From the NCBI RefSeq assembly GCF_003627795.1, contig NZ_CP032684.1, positions 1-64,000 of the forward strand: 64,000 nucleotides of DNA, read 5' to 3'. The notes beneath the pieces are model-generated. The model saw only the letters and a list, made by a program, of their open reading frames with translations, did no database searches and had not been told where the DNA came from. Shown one piece after another: positions 20,128 through 30,705 of the stretch (its first letter is position 1; every line of letters starts with the position of its first letter). Made by a program: the position numbers and the translations under genes. Source of the DNA: Rhizobium sp. CCGE531. GTDB lineage: Bacteria; Pseudomonadota; Alphaproteobacteria; Rhizobiales; Rhizobiaceae.

Positions 20128-20198
20128 TAGCCTCCATTGCCGGGTATGGCATCTTCGATTCCCGGCTGCTCATTACCCTGAAAACGAAAGTCAGTCCC

Positions 20199-21200
20199 AT
20201 GAAAGCATTTCTGATCGATCGCTATGCGAAGGGTGGCGCTCTTCGGTCTGGTGAAAGCCCGGTGCCAGAGTTGCGAGAGAATGATGTGATGGTGGAGGTT
20301 CATGCCGCCAGCGTGAACCTTCTTGATGCCAAGATCAGGGATGGTGAGTTCAAGCTCATCCTGCCTTACCGGCTTCCGCTCATCCTCGGCAACGACGTCG
20401 CGGGCGTCGTCGTCCGGGTCGGCTCCAGGGTCCGTGGCTTCAAGCCGGGCGACGAAGTTTATGCGCGTCCGGCCCAGGATCGCATCGGCACGTTCGCGGA
20501 GTTCATCGCGATGAACGAGGCCGACGTGGCGCTCAAGCCGCAGAACCTGACGATGGAAGAGGCGGCGTCGGTGCCTCTCGTTGCATTGACCGCCTGGCAG
20601 GCGCTCGTCGAGCGGGCAAATCTGAAGAAGGGGCAAAAGATACTCATCCACGCGGGCTCGGGCGGCGTGGGGACGGTTGCCATTCAGCTCGCCAAATACC
20701 TCGGAGCGCATGTTGCGACGACGACGAGCACAGCCAATGTCGATCTCGTCAAAAGCCTCGGAGCCGACGTCGTCGTCGACTACAAGAAAGATGATTTCGA
20801 GAAAGTACTGCAGGGTTACGACGTCGTCCTGAACAGCCTTGGCAAGGATACGCTGGAGAAATCGCTTCGTGTCCTGAAGCCGGGTGGGAAGCTCATCTCG
20901 ATTTCCGGTCCGCCGGATGCGGCGTTTGCCAGGCAGAATGGTTCCGGATGGTTGTTTCAGCAGCTCATGGGGCTGTTGAGCTCCGGCATTCGGAGAAAAT
21001 CAAAACGCCACGCCGTCAGCTATTCGTTCCTCTTCATGACCGCGAACGGTGGACAGCTCGGCAAGATCACCTCTTTGATAGAGGCAGGGGCCATAAGAGC
21101 GGTCGTCGATCGGGTCTTCCCGTTCCAGGGCACGAATGAGGCGCTGGCCTATGTCGAGACCGGTCGTGCCAAAGGCAAGGTTGTGATCGCCGTGAAGTAA
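20199..21200 (+). CDS. NADPH:quinone-oxidoreductase-like medium-chain dehydrogenase
   Basis: 333-residue zinc-independent MDR of the quinone oxidoreductase / zeta-crystallin group. It has a GroES-like N-terminal domain (residues 1-120, with PLILGNDVAGVV) and a Rossmann domain (IHAGSGGVGTVAIQLAKYLG near residue 148). No zinc-binding cysteine set is present. It follows the SDR gene and is divergent from HxlR. HxlR regulators commonly control quinone or aldehyde reductases, which supports a role in electrophile detoxification, though the substrate is unproven. Confidence 0.88.
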   Translation: MKAFLIDRYAKGGALRSGESPVPELRENDVMVEVHAASVNLLDAKIRDGEFKLILPYRLPLILGNDVAGVVVRVGSRVRGFKPGDEVYARPAQDRIGTFAEFIAMNEADVALKPQNLTMEEAASVPLVALTAWQALVERANLKKGQKILIHAGSGGVGTVAIQLAKYLGAHVATTTSTANVDLVKSLGADVVVDYKKDDFEKVLQGYDVVLNSLGKDTLEKSLRVLKPGGKLISISGPPDAAFARQNGSGWLFQQLMGLLSSGIRRKSKRHAVSYSFLFMTANGGQLGKITSLIEAGAIRAVVDRVFPFQGTNEALAYVETGRAKGKVVIAVK

Positions 21201-21311
21201 AGCGCGAACTGTTGTTTCAAGAGGCCATTGCGACGGTCACGGGCCGAAAAACCGCCCTTGACCGTCGCCTTTAGGCTCGACTCTTTCGAAATTTCGTGTC
21301 ACTCCGCTGCC

Positions 21312-21982
21312 ATGAACCCCGATATCAAAATTTGTGGTCTGAAGACGCCGGAAGCGGTGGATCGTGCTATCGAGCGCGGGGCTACCCATATCGGTTTCAT
21401 CTTCTTTGAAAAAAGCCCGCGCTATATCGAGCCCGATCTCGCCGGCCAGCTGGCGGAGCGCGCGCGCGGCAAGGCGAAGATCGTCGCCGTCACGGTCGAT
21501 CCCACCAATGACGATCTCGATGAGATCATGGCGCTGGTGAAGCCGGATATGCTGCAGCTTCATGGCAATGAAAGCCCCGAGCGCGTGCTGACCATCAAGG
21601 CGGTCCATAACGTTCCGGTCATGAAGGCCATGTCGGTGCGCGAGGCCGATGACCTGAAGCGGGTGGAATCCTATATCGGCATCGCCGACCGCTTCCTGTT
21701 CGACGCCAAGCCGCCCGCCGGCTCTGTGCTGCCGGGCGGAAACGGCGTATCCTTCGATTGGAGCCTTATGAGCTGGCTCGACGATCGTGTGGATTACATG
21801 CTGTCCGGCGGCGTCAACAAGGACAATGTCGCCGAGGCGCTGGCCTCCACCAAGGCCACCGGCATCGATCTTTCCTCCGCCCTGGAGAGTGCGCCGGGCG
21901 TGAAGGATCTCGGTAAGATCGACCAGTTTTTCGACGCTTTTGCAGAAGCATGTCTGCCGGAACCGGCAGCAGGGAGTAGAGA

Positions 21983-21986
<4 letters not shown>
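21312..21986 (+). CDS. trpF: Phosphoribosylanthranilate isomerase
   Basis: Third step of tryptophan synthesis, an Amadori rearrangement of phosphoribosylanthranilate. The 224-residue TIM barrel has the catalytic Cys in [13 protein letters not shown] (Cys7 or so), [13 protein letters not shown] and the phosphate-binding [10 protein letters not shown] near the C-terminus. I chose the ATG at 21312 (MNPDIKICG) on family length; the frame is open further upstream. Its stop overlaps the GTG start of trpB by four bases, the first link in a trpF-trpB-trpA-accD-folC series. Confidence 0.95.
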
Positions 21987-23197
<1,211 letters not shown>

Positions 23198-23207
23198 GTT
23201 AGACGCC

Positions 23208-24047
23208 ATGACCGCACGTATGGACAAACGCTTCGCCGCTTTGAAGGCTGAAGGCCGCCCGGCACTCGTCACCTATTTCATGGGCGGCGATCCCGATTAC
23301 GAGACCTCGCTCGGCATCATGAAGGCGCTGCCGGACGCCGGCGCCGACGTCATCGAACTCGGCATGCCCTTTTCCGATCCGATGGCCGACGGCCCTGCGA
23401 TCCAGCTCGCCGGCCAGCGCGCCTTGAAGGCCGGCCAGACGTTGAAGAAGACGCTGCAGCTCGCCGCCGATTTCCGCAAGACGGACGCCGATACGCCGAT
23501 CGTGATGATGGGCTACTACAATCCGATCTATATCTACGGCGTCGAAAAGTTTCTCGATGACGCTATCACCGCCGGCATCGACGGCCTGATCGTCGTCGAC
23601 CTGCCGCCCGAAATGGATGACGAGCTCTGCATTCCGGCGATCCGCAAGGGCATCAACTTCATCCGTCTCGCGACGCCGACCACCGATGACAAGCGCCTGC
23701 CGACCGTGCTCAACAACACATCCGGCTTCGTCTATTACGTCTCGATGAACGGCATCACCGGTTCGGCGCTGCCGGATCCGTCGCTGGTCTCCGGCGCCGT
23801 CAAGCGCATCAAGCAGCACACCGACCTGCCTGTTTGCGTCGGCTTCGGCGTCAAGACGGCCGAGCACGCCAAGCTGATCGGCGCTGCCGCCGATGGCGTC
23901 GTCGTCGGCACCGCGATCGTCAACCAGATCGCCACCAGCCTCACCAAGGACGGCAAGGCGACGGCCGATACCATCCAGGCCGTGGCGACCCTGGTGCGCG
24001 GCCTGTCGACGGGCACCCGTTCCGCCCGCCTTGTTGCCGCCGAATAG
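23208..24047 (+). CDS. trpA: Tryptophan synthase alpha chain
   Basis: Cleaves indole-3-glycerol phosphate to indole, which is channelled to TrpB. The 279-residue TIM barrel has the catalytic glutamate in [17 protein letters not shown] (near residue 50) and the catalytic aspartate in IVVDLPPEM, plus the phosphate loop [11 protein letters not shown]. It begins 10 bases after trpB. A large imperfect hairpin follows it before accD. Confidence 0.97.
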   Translation: MTARMDKRFAALKAEGRPALVTYFMGGDPDYETSLGIMKALPDAGADVIELGMPFSDPMADGPAIQLAGQRALKAGQTLKKTLQLAADFRKTDADTPIVMMGYYNPIYIYGVEKFLDDAITAGIDGLIVVDLPPEMDDELCIPAIRKGINFIRLATPTTDDKRLPTVLNNTSGFVYYVSMNGITGSALPDPSLVSGAVKRIKQHTDLPVCVGFGVKTAEHAKLIGAAADGVVVGTAIVNQIATSLTKDGKATADTIQAVATLVRGLSTGTRSARLVAAE

Positions 24048-24051
24048 TTTC

Positions 24052-24103
24052 CCCATATAGGCCTTTCAGCAATCCCCTACGGATTGAGGAAAGGCCTATG
24101 GGC
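24052..24103 (+). terminator. Large nested hairpin between trpA and accD
   Basis: The arms CCCATA...GGCCTTTC and GAAAGGCC...TATGGG enclose an inner CAATCC / GGATTG stem, giving a near-continuous 50-base hairpin. No U-run follows, so it is more likely an mRNA-stability or partial attenuation element than a full terminator. Confidence 0.6.
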
Positions 24104-24154
24104 ATTTGGTGACGACTGGGCTATCGATTAATTCGGTCGATTAGGAGTTTCGAA

Positions 24155-25066
24155 TTGAACTGGATCACGAACTACGTCCGCCCGCGGATCAATTCCATGC
24201 TGGGCCGCCGCGAGGTTCCGGAGAATCTCTGGATCAAGTGCCCGGAAACCGGCGAAATGGTCTTCCACAAGGATCTGGAAGGCAACAAGTGGGTCATCCC
24301 CGCTTCCGGCTTCCACATGAAGATGCCGGCCAAGGCCCGCCTTGCCGATCTTTTCGACAATGGCGAATACGAAGCCCTGCCGCAGCCGAAGGTCGCGCAG
24401 GACCCGCTGAAGTTCCGTGATTCGAAGAAATATGCCGATCGCCTCAAGGACAGCCGCCTGAAGACCGAGCAGGAGGATACGATCCTTTCCGGCCTCGGCA
24501 AGGTTCGCGGCCTGAAGCTCGTTGCCATCGTGCATGAATTCAATTTCATCGGCGGTTCGCTCGGTATGGCGGCCGGCGAAGCGATCGTGAAGGCTTTCGA
24601 GCGCGCCATTGCCGAAAAATGTCCTGTCGTGATGTTCCCGGCCTCGGGCGGCGCACGCATGCAGGAGGGCATCCTGTCGCTGATGCAGCTGCCGCGCACG
24701 ACGGTTGCCGTCGACATGCTGAAGGAATCGGGCCAGCCCTATACCGTGGTTCTGACCAATCCGACGACCGGCGGTGTTACGGCCTCCTACGCCATGCTCG
24801 GCGATATCCAGCTTGCCGAACCTGGCGCCGAAATCGGCTTTGCCGGCAAGCGCGTGATCGAGCAGACGCTGCGTGAAAAGCTTCCGGAAGGCTTCCAGAC
24901 GTCGGAATACCTGCTGGAGCATGGTATGGTCGACATGGTCGTCAAGCGTCACGATATTCCGGATACCTTGGCAACCCTTTTGAAGATCCTGACCAAGGTG
25001 CCTGCCAACGACGTGTCCGCCAAAAGCAAGAACGGTGCTGCGCTGGCGGTGGCTGCGAGCGCCTGA
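24155..25066 (+). CDS. accD: Acetyl-CoA carboxylase carboxyltransferase subunit beta
   Basis: Carboxyltransferase beta subunit, which with AccA transfers CO2 from carboxybiotin to acetyl-CoA, the committed step of fatty acid synthesis. The 303-residue protein starts with TTG at 24155 behind an AGGAG ribosome-binding site. The crotonase-like core includes [12 protein letters not shown] and [13 protein letters not shown]. In the N-terminal zinc-ribbon region only one cysteine remains: WIKCPETGE and [12 protein letters not shown] replace the usual CxxC pairs. It sits between trpA and folC as in other rhizobia. Confidence 0.96.
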   Translation: MNWITNYVRPRINSMLGRREVPENLWIKCPETGEMVFHKDLEGNKWVIPASGFHMKMPAKARLADLFDNGEYEALPQPKVAQDPLKFRDSKKYADRLKDSRLKTEQEDTILSGLGKVRGLKLVAIVHEFNFIGGSLGMAAGEAIVKAFERAIAEKCPVVMFPASGGARMQEGILSLMQLPRTTVAVDMLKESGQPYTVVLTNPTTGGVTASYAMLGDIQLAEPGAEIGFAGKRVIEQTLREKLPEGFQTSEYLLEHGMVDMVVKRHDIPDTLATLLKILTKVPANDVSAKSKNGAALAVAASA

Positions 25067-25098
25067 CATTATCGATTGCCGACTGGCGGAGGTGCGGG

Positions 25099-26451
25099 AT
25101 GACGGCTATGGATCAATCCGCAATGAGCGAGGCAGCACGGGAAATCGAGAAGCTCATGGGATTGCATCCCAAGGGCTTCGATCTGTCTTTGGAGAGAATA
25201 ACCCGGCTGCTCGACGTCCTCGGCAACCCGCACAGGAATTTGCCGCCGGTGATCCATGTTGCCGGCACCAACGGCAAGGGCTCGGTGACGGCCTTCTGCC
25301 GCGCCCTGCTCGAAGCTGGCGGCTATAGCGTGCATGTCCACACCTCGCCGCATCTCGTCAACTGGCACGAGCGTTATCGCATCGGCGTCAAGGGCGGTCG
25401 CGGCAAGCTTGTCGACGATGCCGTCTTCGCCAATGTGCTAAGGCGCATCGCCAAGGCCAATGACGGGCAGAAGATCACCGTCTTCGAAATTCTGACGGCC
25501 GCGACCTTCCTCCTCTTTGCCGAGCATCCGGCCGATGCCGTCGTCATCGAGGTCGGCCTTGGCGGCCGCTTCGACGCCACCAATGTCATTTCCGATCCTG
25601 CCGTCTCGGTCATCATGCCGATTTCCCTTGATCACCAGCCCTATCTCGGCGATCGGATCGAGCTGATCGCGGCCGAGAAGGCGGGCATCCTCAAGGCCGG
25701 CCACCCGGTCGTCATCGGCCATCAGGAATATGATGCCGCGCTCGATGTGCTGATATCGACGGCCGAGCGGCTTCGTTGCCCGACCGCCGTTTTCGGCCAG
25801 GATTTTTCCGCCCACGAGGAATATGGCAAGCTGGTTTATCAGGACGAGTTCGGCCTGGCCGATCTGCCGCTGCCGCGCCTGCCGGGCCGCCACCAATATG
25901 GCAATGCCGCCGCCGCCATACGGGCGGTCAAGGCCGCCGGTTTCGTCGTCACCGAAGCGATGATGGAAAAGGCGATGACATCGGTCGAATGGCCCGGCCG
26001 CCTGCAGCGACTGACGGAAGGCGAGCTAATGCCGCATGCTCCCGAGCGCGCGGAAATCTGGGTCGATGGCGGCCACAATCCCGGCGCCGGCGAAGTCATC
26101 GCGGAGGCCATGGCGAATTTCGAGGAGCGCCGGCCACGCTCGCTGTTCCTGATCATCGGCATGATCAACACCAAGGATCCGGTGGGATACTTCAAGGCCT
26201 TTGCCGGCCTTGCGGAGAAGGTTTATTGTGTGCCGATCCGCGGCAGCGATGCAATGATCGACCCGGTCATCCTGGCCAATGCCGCCTATGATGCCGGCCT
26301 CATAGCCGAGCCCATGTCGAGCGTGGTCGAGGCGCTGGATGCTATCAAGGCGGTCGCAGTGCCGGACTCGCCCGCTCCGCGCATTCTGATCGGCGGTTCC
26401 CTCTATCTAGTCGGCGATGTCCTCGCCGACAACGGCACGCCGCCGAAGTGA
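25099..26451 (+). CDS. folC: Bifunctional folylpolyglutamate synthase / dihydrofolate synthase
   Basis: Adds glutamate to dihydropteroate and polyglutamate tails to folates. The 450-residue Mur-ligase-fold protein has the ATP loop VAGTNGKGSVTAF (near residue 54), the VEVGLGGRFDATN motif, and the SLDHQPYLGDRIE segment typical of FolC. The ATG at 25099 follows a GGCGGAGG ribosome-binding site 32 bases after accD. It ends the trpFBA-accD-folC series. Confidence 0.95.
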   Translation: MTAMDQSAMSEAAREIEKLMGLHPKGFDLSLERITRLLDVLGNPHRNLPPVIHVAGTNGKGSVTAFCRALLEAGGYSVHVHTSPHLVNWHERYRIGVKGGRGKLVDDAVFANVLRRIAKANDGQKITVFEILTAATFLLFAEHPADAVVIEVGLGGRFDATNVISDPAVSVIMPISLDHQPYLGDRIELIAAEKAGILKAGHPVVIGHQEYDAALDVLISTAERLRCPTAVFGQDFSAHEEYGKLVYQDEFGLADLPLPRLPGRHQYGNAAAAIRAVKAAGFVVTEAMMEKAMTSVEWPGRLQRLTEGELMPHAPERAEIWVDGGHNPGAGEVIAEAMANFEERRPRSLFLIIGMINTKDPVGYFKAFAGLAEKVYCVPIRGSDAMIDPVILANAAYDAGLIAEPMSSVVEALDAIKAVAVPDSPAPRILIGGSLYLVGDVLADNGTPPK

Positions 26452-26477
26452 TTCCTGTAAGCGGCGATTCACCGCCC

Positions 26478-26675
26478 GCCCTCGTGGTTCGAGGCTTCGG
26501 CCCCTTCAACAGGCTCAGGAGCCTGCGCACCTCACCATGAGGGCTGCTCCCTTACTTGGCTCGCAACTCGCTCCGCCCTCATCCTGAGCTTGTCGAAGGA
26601 TCAGGGCGGCCCATGGGGCAAGCGCAAACACAACACGGTTGCTGAGGTGCGAAGCCTCGAAGGGCGAGGATGGCC
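26478..26675. repeat. Palindromic intergenic repeat, family B, copy 1
   Basis: Segments read GCCCTCGTGGTTCGAGG, then CCTCACCATGAGGGCT, then CCTCATCCTGAG, then TCGAAGGA and GGGCGGCCC, with further related bits (CCTCGAAGGGCGAGGATGG) to 26675. The same ordered blocks recur at 46615-46757 and, in part and inverted, at 63461-63533. The region between folC and trxA holds no gene. Confidence 0.8.
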
Positions 26676-26692
26676 CGTGCTCTCCGACCAAC

Positions 26693-26721
26693 AAAAAAGC
26701 CCGGCTTAGCCGGGCTTTTTT
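26693..26721. terminator. Bidirectional rho-independent terminator between folC and trxA
   Basis: A perfect 14-bp stem AAAAAAGCCCGGCT / AGCCGGGCTTTTTT has a one-base loop and built-in A and T tracts. It terminates trxA on the minus strand and can stop readthrough from folC. Confidence 0.93.
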
Positions 26722-26742
26722 GTTTCATGCGATCGATACCGA

Positions 26743-27063
26743 TCAGGATGCGCTGGAGATCCAGTTCTGCAGGGCCGTCTTGGGAGCGGCGCCGACCTTG
26801 ATGTCGGCGACTTCGCCGGCCTTGAACATGGCGAGCGTCGGGATCGAGCGAACGCCGAACTGGGCGGCCAGTTCCGGATTTTCGTCGATGTTGAGCTTGG
26901 CAACCTTGACCTTGCCTTCGAACTGCACGGCGAGTTCTTCAAGAGCCGGAGCAATCATTTTGCACGGACCGCACCATTCGGCCCAGAAATCAACGACGAC
27001 AGGCTCTGCAGACTGCAGCACTTCGGTGGCGAAGTTGGAGGTATCGACTTTAATGGTAGCCAT
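26743..27063 (-). CDS. trxA: Thioredoxin
   Basis: Cytosolic dithiol-disulfide carrier, 106 residues. The active site is WCGPCK (Cys32 and Cys35 by the usual numbering) and the cis-proline loop is SIPTLAMF. It lies 75 bases downstream of addA on the same strand, a linkage seen in other rhizobia, and ends at a strong terminator. Confidence 0.97.
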   Translation of the reverse strand: MATIKVDTSNFATEVLQSAEPVVVDFWAEWCGPCKMIAPALEELAVQFEGKVKVAKLNIDENPELAAQFGVRSIPTLAMFKAGEVADIKVGAAPKTALQNWISSAS

Positions 27064-27138
27064 AGGCTGCTCCTTACCAGAATTTACGGGTTGCTAGATA
27101 TGTGATGGTGCGGTGCCCGGATGTCAATATTTGGTATT

Positions 27139-30100
27139 TCACTTTGTCTCGAGCTCAGCAAGCGCCAATGCGAGAGCCCTGTCGGACAGCGTGTAGATCG
27201 AGGCATTTTCGGTATAGACCAGCATGCAGTCGACGCGCTTTCCCGGATAGAGCGGAGACAGAATCTCGCGGTAGATCGCGAGCTGAGCTTTGTGTGCGAA
27301 GGGGATAGAGCTTTCCTCGCTGGGCGGCACGCGATTCGTCTTGTAGTCGAGAATGACGACACGGTCGTCCAGGTCAGCCAGCCGATCGATACGGCCGGAG
27401 ACCGCATAGGACTGGCTGCCGAGCTTCAGCGTGCCCATGATCGAGACTTCCGCCTGCGCATGGGGGCTGAAAGTGCCCTGCAGGTCCGGATGCGACAGTA
27501 GCGCCATGACGGACTTTACCAGCGCATCCCGCTCCGCCTGAGGCCAGAAGCGCGCGGCTCGTTCGGCATAGCGCCGAGCCGCATCGGCGCGCTCCTCGGG
27601 CGCGATTTCGGGCAATGTCTGCAGCATGCGGTGAATGAAGCGGCCCTTTTGCAGGGCGCGGTCGGATTTGGTCTTTTCGCCGAAGAGCGCCGAGGTCACG
27701 AGCAGATCGTCGGCTTCCTCATCGATGACGGTGCCGACGCCGGAGGGGCTGAGCGGTCGCGGCAGGCTTCTTTGCGGCGGCAGCGGCCGGTTGAGGCCAT
27801 CAGGCAGGCCCACGCGCTCCCCGCGCTTTTCATGCTCTCTGGCGGTTTCGAAATCAAGCTGGACCTGGGCAACACGCCAGCTCAAGCCTTCCCAGTCGCC
27901 ATCGGGGCCGGAAAAGGTCTTTTGCGTGCAGTGCTGCTCATCTCCGCGCAAGGCGGTGGAAATCATGGCGTGCCACGTATCGGCATTTTCCCGAATGCCG
28001 CGATAGCCGCAGATAATCAGGCGGTCTGCGGCGCGCGTCATGCCGACATAGAGCAGGCGGCGATATTCCTCCTCCGCCAGCGCCTGCAGCCGTGCCGTAT
28101 CGGCCTGGGTCATTAAATTGGCGAGCGCCGAGACCGGCACCCAGACCGGCAGCGGGATCTGGTCCCGGCCCGTCTCGATCAGCCGCATCTTTGGTAGATG
28201 CGTATGGGTGAAGGCCTTGCCGCCGCCATCGACGAGGAAAACGATCGGCGCTTCCAGCCCCTTCGAGGCATGCACCGTCATGATCCGCACTTCGTTGCGG
28301 CCCTTATCCTGCTCGCGCTTGACCGTCGGCGCCTCCAGTTCCAGCGTCGAGATGAAGGATTGCAGGCCGGGTAGGCCGCTCGTCTCATGATCGAGCGTGA
28401 AGGTCAGGAATTCATCGAGGATATCGCTGACCTCCGTGCCGAGCCGTGCCAGAAATTGCCGCCTGCCGCCGAAGCTGCCGAGCACGCGCGCATAGAAATC
28501 ATGCACGGCCAGGCTCTTCGACAGGGCCAGGAACGTTCGCAGCCGCTCGACCACCTGTATGAAGCGCTCATGGCCATCTCCGGCAAATCTCTGCAGGTGG
28601 CTCCAGACGCTCTGGCCGTCATCGCGATAGGCCGCGACCGCGAAGACATCTTCCTCATTGAGGTCGAACAATGGGCTTTTCAGCAGCGCGCAAAGCGAAA
28701 GATCGTCTTCCGGCAGCAGCAGGAAGCGGCCGAGCGCCAGAAGATCCTGAATGGCAATATGGCTGGTCAGGACAAGACGGTCGGCGCCGGCAACGGGAAT
28801 ATTGCCGCGCCGTTTCAGGGCGCGGGTCAGCGCGTTGACGAAACTGTCGCGCTTGCGCACCAGCACGAGAATGTCGCCGGCCTCGATGAAACGGGCCTTG
28901 CCCTTCTCGATGATCTTTTCCCGGCCGACGAGGTTGCCGATCGTCTGTGCCATCCGCCGCGCCAGGATGGCGGCGGGTGCGCTTTCAGGCGTCGAATCGA
29001 AAGGCGCGGTCCAGTCCTCCTCCTTGGCGGCCGGCTCCGGCGCGATCATCTCCCAGAGATCGACGGCGCCGGGGTGGCCGATGCGGCTGGAGCGATGCAC
29101 CACCGGCTCGCTGACGGCGCTGAGCCCCCGGGCATTGTCCGGGCTGGTGAAGACATGATCGACGGCGCCGAGCACATCGGCCGTCGAGCGGAAGGACAGG
29201 GGCAGCCGGATCGACGAGAATTGCTGGCCGCTGGCCGCCACCCGCCGCCGGGTGCGGTCGCTCTCCTCGGAAAACCGTTCGGGACGGGCACCCTGGAACG
29301 AATAGATCGACTGCTTCTCGTCGCCGACGGCAAAGATGGTCCTGAGCGTCGGCCGGGCGCTGTCGCCGGAGAAGAAATCCTCCGCCAGCGACTGGATGAC
29401 GCTCCACTGGATGGGGCTCGTATCCTGCGCCTCGTCGACCAGAATGTGATCGATGCCCTGATCCAGCTTGTAGTGGATCCATGGCCCGACATCCTTCTTG
29501 GTCAGAAGATCGGCCGTGCGGGTGATGAGATCTTCGAAATCGAGCTGGCTGCGCCGCTTCTTCAATTCCTCATAATCGCGGGTCAGGCGATCGGCGAGAA
29601 TGAGGGCGGCGCGCGTGGCGCGATACATCCGCATCAGCTTCAGCCGGTCGCGGCAGGCAACGACATGGGCGCGCGCCGCAGCCACAGCATCGGCGAGCGC
29701 AGGTGCATCGGCCAGCATCGCCTTAACGAAGAACTGGGTATCGGATTTCGGTTCGCCCTTGGCGGTCAGGACGGCCTTTTCAAGGATTTCGGCACGGGCA
29801 AGCGGATTTGCCTCGCGCTTCGCAAGGCGCAGCGCATAAGCCACCTCCTGCGCCTTGGCGCCACCCTTCTCGTCGGCGAGCGTGAGATAAAGCTCCAGCG
29901 TGGCGCCGGCCAGGCCGGGTAGCGGCCAGTATTGCTCCGCAATGCTCGTTTCCGTCTCGTCGACGGAAAGGCCAAGCCGGGCAAGCAGCGCGGCTTCGAT
30001 GCCACCTTTGCGATCGGCGCTTTCGGTGAAACGGCGGATCGCATTGCGATTGGCGACGATATCGCCGAGCAGCGTCTCAAGACCTGATTCGTCGCCGAGA

Positions 30101-30705
30101 TCGAGTACATAATCGAAGGCCCGCGCCAGTTCGGCATCGCCATGTGGGCTGGTGGATGTCAGCAGCGCGCGGCGCGCATCGTCGAGCAAGACCTCGGCCG
30201 CCCGATCGTCGAGAACGGAGAAATGCCCGGCGACGTTGGCCTCGAGCGGGAACTGATGCAGCAATGCCTCGCAAAAGGCATGGATGGTCTGGATCTTCAG
30301 TCCGCCCGGCGTTTCCAGCGCCTTGGCGAAGAGCCGGCGTGCCTCGGCCAGCTTGAAGAGATCGGGCTGTCGGCCTTCGATATCGGCAATGCGTGTCTTC
30401 AGCTCTTCGTCCGGCATGGTCGCCCAGGCGGCCAGCCGGTCGAACACACGGTTCGACATTTCGGAGGCCGCGGCCTTGGTATAGGTCAGGCAGAGGATGG
30501 CCGAGGGGCGTGCGCCAGCCAGAAGCAGGCGAATGACACGCTGCGTCAGCACATGCGTCTTGCCGGAGCCGGCATTGGCCGAGACCCACGCCGAGCGCTC
30601 GGGATCGGAGGCGATGGATTGCTGGATCGTCGTCCAGCTGATCCACACACCGGGATCGTCGCTTTCGGGCAGGGTGGCGATATCGGCGGCGGGAAAATCA
30701 CTCAT
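27139..30705 (-). CDS. addA: Double-strand break repair helicase-nuclease AddA
   Basis: Helicase-nuclease subunit of AddAB, the alphaproteobacterial counterpart of RecBCD that resects double-strand ends for RecA. The 1188-residue UvrD-type protein has Walker A in SANAGSGKTHVLTQR (near residue 40), Walker B and motif II in LVDEAQDTSPIQW, helicase motifs V and VI (TVHASKGLEAPIV; LLYVGMTRAADRL) and a C-terminal RecB-like nuclease (SGRIDRLADLDD then ILDYKTNR). I chose the ATG at 30705 (MSDFPAADIATLPES), which overlaps the addB stop by eight bases; the longer frame to 30780 runs into addB. Confidence 0.96.
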   Translation of the reverse strand: MSDFPAADIATLPESDDPGVWISWTTIQQSIASDPERSAWVSANAGSGKTHVLTQRVIRLLLAGARPSAILCLTYTKAAASEMSNRVFDRLAAWATMPDEELKTRIADIEGRQPDLFKLAEARRLFAKALETPGGLKIQTIHAFCEALLHQFPLEANVAGHFSVLDDRAAEVLLDDARRALLTSTSPHGDAELARAFDYVLDLGDESGLETLLGDIVANRNAIRRFTESADRKGGIEAALLARLGLSVDETETSIAEQYWPLPGLAGATLELYLTLADEKGGAKAQEVAYALRLAKREANPLARAEILEKAVLTAKGEPKSDTQFFVKAMLADAPALADAVAAARAHVVACRDRLKLMRMYRATRAALILADRLTRDYEELKKRRSQLDFEDLITRTADLLTKKDVGPWIHYKLDQGIDHILVDEAQDTSPIQWSVIQSLAEDFFSGDSARPTLRTIFAVGDEKQSIYSFQGARPERFSEESDRTRRRVAASGQQFSSIRLPLSFRSTADVLGAVDHVFTSPDNARGLSAVSEPVVHRSSRIGHPGAVDLWEMIAPEPAAKEEDWTAPFDSTPESAPAAILARRMAQTIGNLVGREKIIEKGKARFIEAGDILVLVRKRDSFVNALTRALKRRGNIPVAGADRLVLTSHIAIQDLLALGRFLLLPEDDLSLCALLKSPLFDLNEEDVFAVAAYRDDGQSVWSHLQRFAGDGHERFIQVVERLRTFLALSKSLAVHDFYARVLGSFGGRRQFLARLGTEVSDILDEFLTFTLDHETSGLPGLQSFISTLELEAPTVKREQDKGRNEVRIMTVHASKGLEAPIVFLVDGGGKAFTHTHLPKMRLIETGRDQIPLPVWVPVSALANLMTQADTARLQALAEEEYRRLLYVGMTRAADRLIICGYRGIRENADTWHAMISTALRGDEQHCTQKTFSGPDGDWEGLSWRVAQVQLDFETAREHEKRGERVGLPDGLNRPLPPQRSLPRPLSPSGVGTVIDEEADDLLVTSALFGEKTKSDRALQKGRFIHRMLQTLPEIAPEERADAARRYAERAARFWPQAERDALVKSVMALLSHPDLQGTFSPHAQAEVSIMGTLKLGSQSYAVSGRIDRLADLDDRVVILDYKTNRVPPSEESSIPFAHKAQLAIYREILSPLYPGKRVDCMLVYTENASIYTLSDRALALALAELETK

